Counted from the first letter of the stretch, positions 1 to 5,755 are shown. The stretch: DNA of 5,755 bases from Alcaligenaceae bacterium UBA6179 (GCA_002422175.1 DITR01000203.1:1492-7246), one strand, 5' to 3'. Made by a program: numbers and translations. The notes: a model not told the origin generated them from the sequence alone.

Positions 1-1029
1 GATATGAACAAGGTGGCACGTACCAATCAATTAATTGATCGCGTATGTGCCAACCCCAATCGTTTACTTCCAGAAAATATTGAATTAATCGCAAAAGAGT
101 TGGCGCTTATTGCCGCCCTACCGCCTAGCAGTCACACGCGCTTTGTATTGATGGCGAGCTTTGGGGCAACCGCCCTAGGCATCATTTTTGGTGTATCAGA
201 TATATTGGTGCTGTCACTCATTTTCATGACGGCTTTTATAGGTGCCATTGCACGTCGCGTGCTGGTGAAATTGAGTGATAATTTATTCATTCAACCCTTT
301 GTCGCAGCGCTTATTGCGAGCTTAATTGGTGGTTATGCACAACATACTTTTCAAGACGGTGGCCTGCAATTTATATTAATTGCCCCTTGTATGATCTTAG
401 TGCCTGGTGCACATATTTTGAACGCATCACTTGATCTGACCCGTGGCCGACTTGGTATAGGGGTCAGTCGCTTAATGTACTGTGTGCTGATATTGCTCTC
501 TATTTGTGCCGGGCTCTTGCTCGGGCTCAGCCTAACAAACGGTACGTTGGCAAGTGGTATGGCAACCTCAGGCACACCGCTTTGGTTAGATATCATCTCT
601 GCAGGCATCGCCGTCATGGCATTTGGCGCTTTCTTTTCTCTTCCCTGGAACATGTTGATCGCCCCTGTTTTAGTGGGCATGTTTTGTCATGGTAGCCGTT
701 GGTTAGTCATTGAAAACGGCGGTGGCATTGTGCTGGGTACGTTGATTGCTTGCATGATCGCAGGTACTGCCATGACATTGCTATCACGCGCCCTAAAGCT
801 ACCCTTTGCAGCCTTGGCATTTGCTTCCATCGTTTCAATGATGCCAGGCATTTTTATATTTAAATTTGCTGATGGTCTTATTAATATTTATCTGGCAGGC
901 AACACAGCAACCCTGGCTATGCTAACCGAGATGGTAGGTCATGGGATGGCCGCATTATTAATTGTTTTGTTAATGACTTTTGGATTAATTGCGCCCAAAA
1001 TGTTAATTGAAAGCATAGTCGCTAAGTAG
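1..1029 (+). CDS. Threonine/serine exporter family protein (ThrE-like), 5'-truncated by window edge
   Basis: Inner-membrane protein of the ThrE family, whose characterised members export threonine and serine. The reading frame is open from base 1. An ATG lies at 4, but I read it as internal: the residues that follow (KVARTNQLIDRV) resemble the middle of the N-terminal ThrE domain (DUF1212), so roughly 60-100 residues should lie upstream. Counting from that Met, about ten hydrophobic segments are visible between residues 47 and 330. The first half ends in the family motif PG (134-135) followed by LDLTRGRLGIGVSRL (143-157). The second half (DUF3815/ThrE_2-like, from about 195) carries its own PG at 281-282, consistent with a two-half architecture. 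The stop is TAG at 1027-1029. The gene converges with an amino acid import operon 18 bases away. Family assignment is firm; substrate is inferred from the family. Confidence 0.85.
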   Translation, partial: DMNKVARTNQLIDRVCANPNRLLPENIELIAKELALIAALPPSSHTRFVLMASFGATALGIIFGVSDILVLSLIFMTAFIGAIARRVLVKLSDNLFIQPFVAALIASLIGGYAQHTFQDGGLQFILIAPCMILVPGAHILNASLDLTRGRLGIGVSRLMYCVLILLSICAGLLLGLSLTNGTLASGMATSGTPLWLDIISAGIAVMAFGAFFSLPWNMLIAPVLVGMFCHGSRWLVIENGGGIVLGTLIACMIAGTAMTLLSRALKLPFAALAFASIVSMMPGIFIFKFADGLINIYLAGNTATLAMLTEMVGHGMAALLIVLLMTFGLIAPKMLIESIVAK

Positions 1030-1041
1030 TGCTACGCTACT
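1025..1041. repeat. Small hairpin in the convergent gap
   Basis: AGTAGTG (1025-1031) and CGCTACT (1035-1041) can pair over seven positions, one of them G-T, around a 3-base loop. The hairpin covers the exporter stop codon. No T-run follows on either strand, so it is not a terminator by itself. It might act as a 3'-end stabiliser or be incidental. Confidence 0.3.
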
Positions 1042-1073
1042 ACGTTACTACAACGACACCAAGTAACGTTTTT
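1042..1073 (+). terminator. Possible Rho-independent terminator of the ThrE-like gene
   Basis: ACGTTACT (1042-1049) and AGTAACGT (1062-1069) form a perfect 8-bp inverted repeat with a 12-base loop. A run of five T starts at 1069 on the + strand. The position, 13 bases past the exporter stop, and the trailing T-run fit a terminator for the + strand gene. The stem is only moderately GC-rich and the loop is long, so it may be weak. It lies largely inside the last codons of the oppositely oriented permease gene. Confidence 0.4.
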
Positions 1074-1713
1074 CAATTTGGCGTGCCAACAAAACAACAA
1101 CAGAAATGAGCATTAAATAGACTACTGCGGCGAATATATAAGCCTTGAAAAACTGGAAGTTTGTAGAAGCCAATTCTTGTACACGCGCAAAAAATTCAGT
1201 GTACTGAATTAAAAAGGCGACAGAACTATCTTTAATGTTAGATATAACTTGGTTGGTTAATGCAGGTATTGAAAACCGAATAACTTGAGGTAACGTAATC
1301 AGTTTAAAGACCTGCAATGGGTTAAACCCCTGTGCGTTAGCAGCCTCGAGTTGGGTTTTATCTAAACCGTTATATGCCGTTTTGAGATAGGCCGCATTGT
1401 AGGCTGCTACATTCATCGTAAAACCAATGAACGCTACCGTAAAGGGAGATAAACGAACACCCCACTGTGGCAAACCGTAATACATTAAAAACAGCAGCAC
1501 AATCAGCGGCATGCCAATAAAGAAAGAAATATAGCCATTAGTCAAATAACTCAGTATTTTATTTTTACTGAGAGATAAATAAAACACCACGATACCGAGC
1601 AATAAGCCCGATACACTGACTGACAGAGCTAACTGTAGCGTATTGACCAAACCCGATAAAATTAAAGGCATCTGCTCAAGCAAGTCTCGCTCAAAAGCTA
1701 GCCAAGCATTCAT
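1048..1713 (-). CDS. Amino acid ABC transporter permease (HisM/GlnP type), second subunit
   Basis: Inner-membrane permease subunit of a polar amino acid ABC importer (221 aa, usual length for the HisM/GlnP family). Hydrophobic segments lie near residues 17-47, 56-80, 90-110 and 187-210. The cytoplasmic EAA loop that docks on the ATPase is clear: EAANAQG at 123-129 followed by ITLPQ. Two positions usually conserved in the family differ. The RGTP-like motif reads IGMP (66-69, Arg replaced by Ile), and the AYxAExxRG-like stretch reads AYNAAYLKT (104-112, Glu replaced by Ala, Arg by Lys). Its ATG overlaps the ATPase stop (ATGA, 4 bases), so translation is probably coupled. It is the last gene of the operon and should pair with the permease at 2512-3165 as a heterodimer. 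Substrate unknown. Confidence 0.9.
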   Translation of the reverse strand: MNAWLAFERDLLEQMPLILSGLVNTLQLALSVSVSGLLLGIVVFYLSLSKNKILSYLTNGYISFFIGMPLIVLLFLMYYGLPQWGVRLSPFTVAFIGFTMNVAAYNAAYLKTAYNGLDKTQLEAANAQGFNPLQVFKLITLPQVIRFSIPALTNQVISNIKDSSVAFLIQYTEFFARVQELASTNFQFFKAYIFAAVVYLMLISVVVLLARQIEKRYLVSL

Positions 1714-2444
1714 ACCAGATGTTCCGCCTGCCTAAAGAAGGCCTGAATATCAGGATCTGCGTGACGTTTCAAATTTTCAATACGATCATTTGCACGAATC
1801 ACACCATGGTCTAAAAACATCACTTCATCAGCGATTTGAGACGCAAGATTTAAATCATGTGTCACACAAATCATCGTGATACCTTCATTATGCAAACGAT
1901 TGATTAAACCTGCCACATCTCTAGACATGACAGGGTCTAATGCTGAAGTGGGTTCATCGAGCAACAATATAGCCGGGCTCATTGCGAGCGCTCTTGCGAT
2001 GGCAACACGTTGTTTTTGACCACCAGACAATTGTGATGGGTATTTATCTTGATGGCTCGCCATACCAAAATGCGAAAGCTCATGTAATGCTTTTTCTTTT
2101 GCTTCAGTGCGACTCATACCTTTAAGCTTGACTAGACCTAGTGTCACGTTATTGATAACTGATAAATGGCTATACAAAGCAAACTGCTGAAATACAAAAC
2201 CAATTTGTTGACGAAGTGCCCTCACGTCAACGTTAGGGCCTAAAACTTCTTGACCTTTAAAAAGAATTGAACCTGATGTGGGTTCAATCAATCTATTCAG
2301 ACAGCGTAATAAGGTTGATTTACCAGAGCCTGAAGCACCCATTAAAACTTTGATATCACCCTTAGCAATATCTAAATTAATGTTTGATAGCACCGTTTGT
2401 CCATCAAACACCTTCACAAGATCTCTGACTTGAATTAAAGCCAT
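1710..2444 (-). CDS. Amino acid ABC transporter ATP-binding protein (GlnQ/HisP family)
   Basis: Cytoplasmic ATPase that powers the importer. Using the chosen start (244 aa), the motifs come in the expected order: Walker A GASGSGKST (36-44), Q-loop at VFQ (Q86), signature LSGGQ (139-143), Walker B ILLLDEP (159-165), D-loop SALD (167-170) and switch His (H196). Nothing essential is missing. I choose the ATG at 2444 rather than the in-frame ATG at 2465. It has a GAGG ribosome site 7 bases upstream, gives the family-typical N-terminus (MALIQVRDL), and the upstream ATG lacks a good ribosome site. The gene lies between two permease genes and overlaps the downstream one by 4 bases. Strong sequence identity to the polar amino acid class; the particular amino acid cannot be read from an ATPase. 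Confidence 0.95.
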   Translation of the reverse strand: MALIQVRDLVKVFDGQTVLSNINLDIAKGDIKVLMGASGSGKSTLLRCLNRLIEPTSGSILFKGQEVLGPNVDVRALRQQIGFVFQQFALYSHLSVINNVTLGLVKLKGMSRTEAKEKALHELSHFGMASHQDKYPSQLSGGQKQRVAIARALAMSPAILLLDEPTSALDPVMSRDVAGLINRLHNEGITMICVTHDLNLASQIADEVMFLDHGVIRANDRIENLKRHADPDIQAFFRQAEHLV

Positions 2445-2451
2445 GACTGAG

Positions 2452-2455
2452 CCTC
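2452..2455 (-). promoter_or_regulatory. Ribosome binding site deciding the ATPase start
   Basis: On the - strand GAGG lies 7 bases before the ATG at 2444. This supports that start over the ATG at 2465, which would add seven residues (MFCRGSV) not expected in this family. Confidence 0.55.
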
Positions 2456-2511
2456 GACAAAACATAGATGTATCAAAATGATGTCACGCTCAACCCCAAA
2501 ATTTTTTAGCA

Positions 2512-3165
2512 TCATATTGTTCCTAGCCCAGGTATTTCAAAACGCTTACTGATCGTTTTGACGCCAAATAAACAAACGCGGTAAATGATAAAGTACATGA
2601 TGCCTACAGCCAAATAAACTTCAATACCTTTTAATGTGGTTGCAGTCAACGACATAGCCTGTTTAGTCATTTCGGGTATGCCAACGGTGTAAGCAAAAGG
2701 TGAGTACTTTAATACCGTGGTGAATTCGTTCATCATGCCCGGAACCGAAATACGCAATATTTGCGGCAACTCAATATATGCAAGAGCTTGCAAGCGTGTC
2801 ATTCCCATAGCTTGAGCAGCTAAAACCTCAGTCTGGTCAATTGAATTAAAAGCGCCCCTAAATACTTCCGCTAAATAAGCGGAAGCAACTAAACCCAAGC
2901 TTAGCGCCATGGCTACAAGGGAAGGCACTTTAACACCAACACCTGGCAAACCAAAATAAACCAAGAAAAGTAAAACCAAGACGGGTACACCCCTAAAAAC
3001 GTAGGTAAAGCAATCTACAGCTGGGGTAACAAATCGAAAGTTGAGTCGGCGCAAGCTGGCAAGACTTAGGCCCACTATCAACCCAGTCGCTGAACAGACT
3101 GCGGTCACAAGAATCGTATAAAAAAGCCCGTGAGTTAATTGAATCAGAATATCAATAAAACTCAT
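2512..3165 (-). CDS. Amino acid ABC transporter permease (HisQ/GlnP type), first subunit
   Basis: Inner-membrane permease of the same importer (217 aa, normal length). It keeps the classic family signatures: FRGVPVLVLLF (57-67), AYLAEVFRGA (96-105) and an EAA loop LAAQAMG (115-121) followed by IELPQ. Hydrophobic segments fall near 14-37, 60-74, 82-99 and 182-203. It is more canonical than its partner at 1048-1713. The ATG at 3165 is preceded by an in-frame TAG two codons upstream, so the start is constrained, although the ribosome site in front of it is poor. The 67-base gap to the preceding binding-protein gene and the 67-base gap to the ATPase start show no convincing promoter or terminator, so I treat all four genes as one transcript. 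Confidence 0.92.
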   Translation of the reverse strand: MSFIDILIQLTHGLFYTILVTAVCSATGLIVGLSLASLRRLNFRFVTPAVDCFTYVFRGVPVLVLLFLVYFGLPGVGVKVPSLVAMALSLGLVASAYLAEVFRGAFNSIDQTEVLAAQAMGMTRLQALAYIELPQILRISVPGMMNEFTTVLKYSPFAYTVGIPEMTKQAMSLTATTLKGIEVYLAVGIMYFIIYRVCLFGVKTISKRFEIPGLGTI

Positions 3166-3232
3166 GGGCTAATTTGCGTTAGTAAGAAAATCATTAAGCT
3201 GCTTTGCAATTTACACTTGAATTGGCTACAGA

Positions 3233-3988
3233 TTATTTCATCCATTTGTCTAGAATAGCTTTAATTTTTTCTGGGCCTAATTCAACAAGATATTTATCAA
3301 AATCATCGCGTAATGCTGCCGCCCCTTTTGCAAAGGCAAAGCCAAGCTTGTCAAAACCCTTAAAAACATAACTGCTTTGTATAGGTAACTTTAATTTATT
3401 CTCGTAATTTAAAAAGACAGGCTCTTCAATAAAAGCTAAATCAAGATTGCCATTTTGAAGGTCTGTCACAACTTCCGCATAAGATGGGTAAAGCTTAACC
3501 TGACTTAATGAGTAGTAGCCTTTGGGCTCAAGCTCATTTTTAATGAGATCGTCGTAAGCCATACCACGTGGGTAACCAATTCTGTATTGTTTAAGCTGAC
3601 TTAAATCTGTGATTTGAATATTTTTATCTTTCATACTGACTAAATGCCATGCATTGTCATAGTACGGTTGAGAAAAATTCATCGCTTCTTTACGCTTATC
3701 GGTAATTGAAATACCTGAAAAGGCAACGTCAGCTTGTCCGCTTGATACGGCGCCCAACATACCCTGCCAATCATATGAAGTCACTTTAAATGTGCATTTG
3801 CGTGACTCGCAAAACCCTTTAAAAATATCCATGTCGGCGCCGACGATTTGGCCTTTATCGTCATACAACATAGGAGGTGAGGACGGTGAAACGGCTACTT
3901 TAATTTCTTTATTGTCAGATGAATCTGAGCAAGCTATAAGCCCCGATGAAAGCAATGCAACCACAAATACGGCTAATAAACGCTTCAT
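3233..3988 (-). CDS. Amino acid ABC transporter substrate-binding lipoprotein (SBP_bac_3 family)
   Basis: Extracytoplasmic receptor of the importer (251 aa, normal length). A lipoprotein signal is visible: MKRLLAVFVVALLSSG then lipobox LIAC with Cys20. Ser at +2 would favour outer-membrane sorting under the usual Lol rule, whereas most Gram-negative amino acid receptors are soluble. The family fold is clear: IKVAVSPSSPPM (29-40), GADMDIFKGF (50-59), GQADVAFSGISIT (84-96), then TDKRKEAMNFSQPYY (96-110), where Arg99 sits at the usual ligand carboxylate-binding position. In the second lobe, GNLDLAFIEEP (180-190) has Glu188 where many members have the Asp that holds the ligand amino group. Cys60 and Cys65 could form a disulfide. 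Binding-protein gene first in the operon is typical. The exact ligand is not predictable here. Confidence 0.92.
   Translation of the reverse strand: MKRLLAVFVVALLSSGLIACSDSSDNKEIKVAVSPSSPPMLYDDKGQIVGADMDIFKGFCESRKCTFKVTSYDWQGMLGAVSSGQADVAFSGISITDKRKEAMNFSQPYYDNAWHLVSMKDKNIQITDLSQLKQYRIGYPRGMAYDDLIKNELEPKGYYSLSQVKLYPSYAEVVTDLQNGNLDLAFIEEPVFLNYENKLKLPIQSSYVFKGFDKLGFAFAKGAAALRDDFDKYLVELGPEKIKAILDKWMK
3929..3988 (-). other. Lipoprotein signal peptide of the amino acid receptor
   Basis: Codons 1-20 encode KR near the N-terminus, a hydrophobic core (LLAVFVVALL) and the lipobox L17-I18-A19-C20. Signal peptidase II would cleave before Cys20, leaving CSDSSDN as a lipid-anchored linker. Confidence 0.8.
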
Positions 3989-4040
3989 AACGGTGACGAC
4001 CTTTAGATGATTAGTTTGCTCTGTTAAAGAGATTTTGCCT

Positions 4041-4046
4041 AGTATA
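4041..4046 (-). promoter_or_regulatory. Candidate -10 element for the amino acid importer operon
   Basis: On the - strand this reads TATACT, one mismatch from the sigma-70 consensus TATAAT, and gives a leader of about 45 bases before the receptor ATG at 3988. The hexamer 17 bases upstream (CATTCC) is a poor -35, so the promoter would be weak or activator-dependent. Confidence 0.35.
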
Positions 4047-4142
4047 GGAGATTAATTTAAGCGGAATGAGAATCATGGCAAAAGGTTTATTCAGTAGAAC
4101 GTGCACTGACTGACTTTCAAATAAACAATTGATATGTCTTTA

Positions 4143-4160
4143 TTGGTGCACATGCACCAA
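4143..4160. promoter_or_regulatory. 18-base inverted repeat, probable regulator binding site
   Basis: TTGGTGCA-CA-TGCACCAA has two perfect 8-base arms around a 2-base centre. It lies roughly 85 bases upstream of the predicted sigma-54 start site of the NrtA-like gene and about 110 bases upstream of the predicted start for the divergent operon. The half-sites TGCACC/GGTGCA are those of NtrC, but their order is the reverse of the canonical TGCACC-N5-GGTGCA. It could be an enhancer for an NtrC-like protein or the operator of another dimeric regulator. It also contains two T-N11-A patterns, so a LysR-type regulator is possible. Confidence 0.55.
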
Positions 4161-4208
4161 AATAAACTTGTGGCTTGCCTTTATACATTGATGAGTAGGC
4201 TTTAAAAC

Positions 4209-4225
4209 TTGGCATAAAAATTGCT
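4209..4225 (+). promoter_or_regulatory. Sigma-54 (RpoN) promoter of the NrtA-like operon
   Basis: TTGGCAT-AAAAA-TTGCT matches the RpoN pattern TTGGCAC-N5-TTGCW with one mismatch. The invariant GG (4211-4212) and GC (4223-4224) are separated by exactly 10 bases, as required. Transcription should begin near 4236, giving a leader of about 28 bases. That is too short for the antitermination hairpins seen in some nitrate-assimilation operons. Expression should depend on an enhancer-binding activator. Confidence 0.7.
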
Positions 4226-4252
4226 TTGATTTAAAGAATATCAACGTGCATT

Positions 4253-4257
4253 GAAGG
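4253..4257 (+). promoter_or_regulatory. Ribosome binding site of the NrtA-like gene
   Basis: GAAGG lies 6 bases before the ATG at 4264. This fixes the long start that includes the N-terminal Cys-His extension, rather than the internal Met37 at 4372. Confidence 0.6.
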
Positions 4258-4263
4258 TAAACC

Positions 4264-5631
4264 ATGTCAATCTTCTCAAATCCATATGATTCAAAAATTC
4301 GTCTACGCTGCAATTGCGGTAGCCATGCCTCGCAAGCTGACCACGATGCACAAAGTGCCTACTCTAACAAGATGTCTTCTGATGACCTGACATCCAATGT
4401 GGTCGAACAGGCCGTGATGCGTGCATTATTTCCGCAAGATGCAGCCAGAAGAAACTTTTTATCTGCGGTAGGCACCTCAACAGCCATGGCGGCTATTGCC
4501 AGTATATTGCCATTGGCCTCAATCAAAGATGCGTTCGCGCAAGGAAGCGGCCCCTTAGAGAAAACCAACCTATCGGTTGGTTTCATACCCATTACTTGCG
4601 CAACCCCAATCATTATGGCTCACCCAATGGGCTTCTATGCTAAGCAAGGGCTCAATGTTGATATTATTAAAACAGCAGGTTGGGCTTTGGTTCGTGACAA
4701 AACACTTAATGGGGAATACGACGCGGCTCACATGCTTTCACCGATGCCCATTGCGCTGTCATTAGGCCTGGGCGCAGCTCCTATTCCGTACACCATGCCA
4801 GCCGTAGAAAATATAAACGGTCAGGCGATCACTTTGGCTATGAAACACAAAGATAAGCGCAACCCAAAAGACTGGAAAGGCTTTAGATTTGCTGTGCCTT
4901 TTGATTATTCAATGCACAATTATTTATTACGTTACTACTTAGCTGAAGCAGGTCTAGACCCCGATCGTGATGTCCAAATTCGAGTCGTGGCCCCACCTGA
5001 CATGGTTGCAAATTTACGCGCCGACAACTTAGACGGCTTTCTTGCACCAGACCCTGTTAACCAACGTGCTGTTTACGATGGGGTTGGCTTTATTCACATA
5101 TTATCTAAAGACATCTGGGATGGCCACCCCTGCTGCGCCTTTGCAGCTAGCCAAAATTTTGTAACAACTATGCCAAATACTTATGCCGCTTTGTTACGCG
5201 CAATCATCGATGCCACTGCCTATGCTCAAAAAGCTGAAAACCGTAAAGAAATTGCTGTACAAATCGCACCGGCTAACTACTTAAATCAACCCGTAACGGT
5301 GGTCGAACAGGTTCTAACCGGCACATTTGCTGATGGCCTAGGCAACGTGCAACGCGTACCTGATCGTATCGGGTTTGACCCATTCCCTTGGCAGTCGTTT
5401 GCGGTCTGGATTTTGACACAAATGCAACGATGGGGTCAGATTAAAGGCGAAGTTAACTATCAACAAGTTGCTCAGCAGGTTTTTCTGGCAACTGACGCAG
5501 CGCGCTTGATGAAAGAGGTTGGTATGACTCCACCCACCACAACATCAAAAAGCTTCAGCGTAATGGGTAAACCATTTGATCCGGCACAACCCGAGGCCTA
5601 CCTAAATAGCTTTGCTATTAAAAGAAGTTGA
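4264..5631 (+). CDS. nrtA: Nitrate/nitrite-type ABC transporter substrate-binding protein (NrtA/NasF/CmpA family), Tat-exported
   Basis: Periplasmic receptor for a nitrate/nitrite-type ABC importer (455 aa). Residues 1-60 form an unusual leader with CNCGSH at 16-21 and a second His at 27. A twin-arginine signal follows: ARRNFL (61-66), a hydrophobic stretch to about 86, and probable cleavage after AFA (90-92). The mature protein has the NrtA/CmpA fold markers: VGFIPITCATP (105-115), AHPMGFYAKQGL (119-130), KTAGW (136-140), NINGQAI (183-189), DYSMHNYLLRYYL (214-226), APDPVNQRAV (261-270) and DPFPWQSFAVW (372-382). Trp140, Gln187 and His218 probably correspond to nitrate-contacting residues known from cyanobacterial NrtA; this mapping is from memory. 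Cys290-Cys291 are adjacent. The sigma-54 promoter favours nitrate or nitrite over bicarbonate as ligand. The permease gene follows with a 1-base overlap. CmpA-like bicarbonate binding is the main alternative. Confidence 0.9.
   Translation: MSIFSNPYDSKIRLRCNCGSHASQADHDAQSAYSNKMSSDDLTSNVVEQAVMRALFPQDAARRNFLSAVGTSTAMAAIASILPLASIKDAFAQGSGPLEKTNLSVGFIPITCATPIIMAHPMGFYAKQGLNVDIIKTAGWALVRDKTLNGEYDAAHMLSPMPIALSLGLGAAPIPYTMPAVENINGQAITLAMKHKDKRNPKDWKGFRFAVPFDYSMHNYLLRYYLAEAGLDPDRDVQIRVVAPPDMVANLRADNLDGFLAPDPVNQRAVYDGVGFIHILSKDIWDGHPCCAFAASQNFVTTMPNTYAALLRAIIDATAYAQKAENRKEIAVQIAPANYLNQPVTVVEQVLTGTFADGLGNVQRVPDRIGFDPFPWQSFAVWILTQMQRWGQIKGEVNYQQVAQQVFLATDAARLMKEVGMTPPTTTSKSFSVMGKPFDPAQPEAYLNSFAIKRS
4444..4539 (+). 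other. Twin-arginine (Tat) signal peptide region of the NrtA-like protein
   Basis: Codons 61-92 encode ARRNFL, then a mildly hydrophobic alanine-rich segment and the cleavage motif AFA before Gln93. The RRxFL pattern and low hydrophobicity are typical of Tat rather than Sec export, so the protein should cross the membrane folded. Confidence 0.8.
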
Positions 5632-5755
5632 TGTCAATGTTAAGTCAAGCGTACTTCAAACGGTTGTGGCCACCCGGATTGATACTATTTGTCATCATTT
5701 TATTTTGGTATTTAGTTACCTTGCCAACGACTGGGCAGCAGACAGTCGATGATGA
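5631..5755 (+). CDS. nrtB: ABC transporter permease of the nitrate/nitrite type (NrtB-like), 3'-truncated by window end
   Basis: The first 41 codons of a membrane protein that runs off the window. The ATG shares its first base with the receptor stop (TGATG), implying translational coupling, and AGAAG just upstream can serve as ribosome site. A second ATG two codons later (5637) lacks one. The fragment has a basic, Pro-containing start (YFKRLWPPG) and one transmembrane segment (about residues 17-32, ending FWYLVTLP), as expected for the N-terminus of this permease family. Identification rests mostly on position behind the receptor, because the EAA loop lies beyond the window. An ATPase gene would be expected next. 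Confidence 0.7.
   Translation, partial: MSMLSQAYFKRLWPPGLILFVIILFWYLVTLPTTGQQTVDD

Noticed and set aside
351..680. 109-codon open frame on the - strand inside the exporter gene
   Set aside because: It is antisense to conserved membrane segments of the ThrE-like protein, resembles no family I know, and has no ribosome site or promoter I can see.
2445..2511. Long-range pairing TTGAGC with GCTCAG that could hide the ATPase ribosome site
   Set aside because: It is a six-pair stem around a loop of more than 30 bases, including one G-T pair, which is too weak to claim as regulation.
3166..3232. CAATT/AATTG hairpin between receptor and first permease genes as an attenuating terminator
   Set aside because: The stem is only 5 AT-rich pairs with an 8-base loop and no T-run on the transcribed strand.
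3792..4010. 72-codon + strand frame over the receptor signal peptide
   Set aside because: It is a shadow of the receptor gene on the other strand, with no recognisable domain.
4182..4187. TATACA as a sigma-70 -10 for the NrtA-like gene
   Set aside because: No -35-like hexamer sits 16-18 bases upstream, while a well-spaced sigma-54 promoter lies closer to the gene.
4226..4244. TTGAT-N9-ATCAA inverted repeat resembling an FNR/CRP-type site
   Set aside because: FNR-type sites need a 4-base spacer (TTGAT-N4-ATCAA). The 9-base spacing and AT-rich composition make chance likely.
4359..4613. 84-codon open frame on the - strand across the Tat signal region
   Set aside because: It lies fully inside the NrtA-like coding region, whose conserved motifs are in the + frame, and its protein looks like an antisense artefact.
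1..5755. CRISPR array, tRNA/rRNA, insertion sequence or phage attachment site
   Set aside because: No regularly spaced repeats, no tRNA-like or rRNA-like sequence, and no transposase or terminal inverted repeats were seen by eye.

Overview
The window looks like an accessory or nutrient-uptake region of a proteobacterium, probably beta- or gammaproteobacterial. The evidence is a Gram-negative style Tat-exported nitrate-type binding protein, a clear sigma-54 -24/-12 promoter, and AT-leaning base composition. The genus cannot be named from the sequence.

Layout. (1) Positions 1-1029, + strand: the 3' part of a ThrE-family threonine/serine exporter gene. Its N-terminus lies outside the window. 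(2) Positions 1048-3988, - strand: a four-gene polar amino acid ABC uptake operon. In transcription order it encodes a lipoprotein substrate-binding protein, a permease, an ATPase and a second permease, and the last two genes overlap by 4 bases. It converges on the exporter gene with an 18-base gap, and a possible exporter terminator lies inside the end of the last permease gene. (3) Positions 3989-4263: a 275-base divergent regulatory region. It holds a weak sigma-70-like -10 for the amino acid operon, an 18-base inverted repeat TTGGTGCA-CA-TGCACCAA, and a sigma-54 promoter with exact spacing pointing toward the next operon. (4) Positions 4264-5755, + strand: the start of a nitrate/nitrite-type (NrtA/NasF/CmpA family) ABC transporter operon. 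A complete twin-arginine exported binding protein is followed, with a 1-base overlap, by the first 41 codons of its permease, cut by the window end.

How the genes work together. The right-hand operon should capture an oxyanion, most likely nitrate or nitrite, in the periplasm and import it. Its sigma-54 promoter points to nitrogen-limitation control. The left-hand operon imports a polar amino acid or related amine, and the ThrE relative exports small amino acids. The region therefore reads as a nitrogen-nutrition neighbourhood. No wholly new system is visible. The most interesting points are the sigma-54/dyad control region, the Cys-His motif ahead of the Tat signal in the binding protein, and divergent conserved residues in the amino acid transporter.
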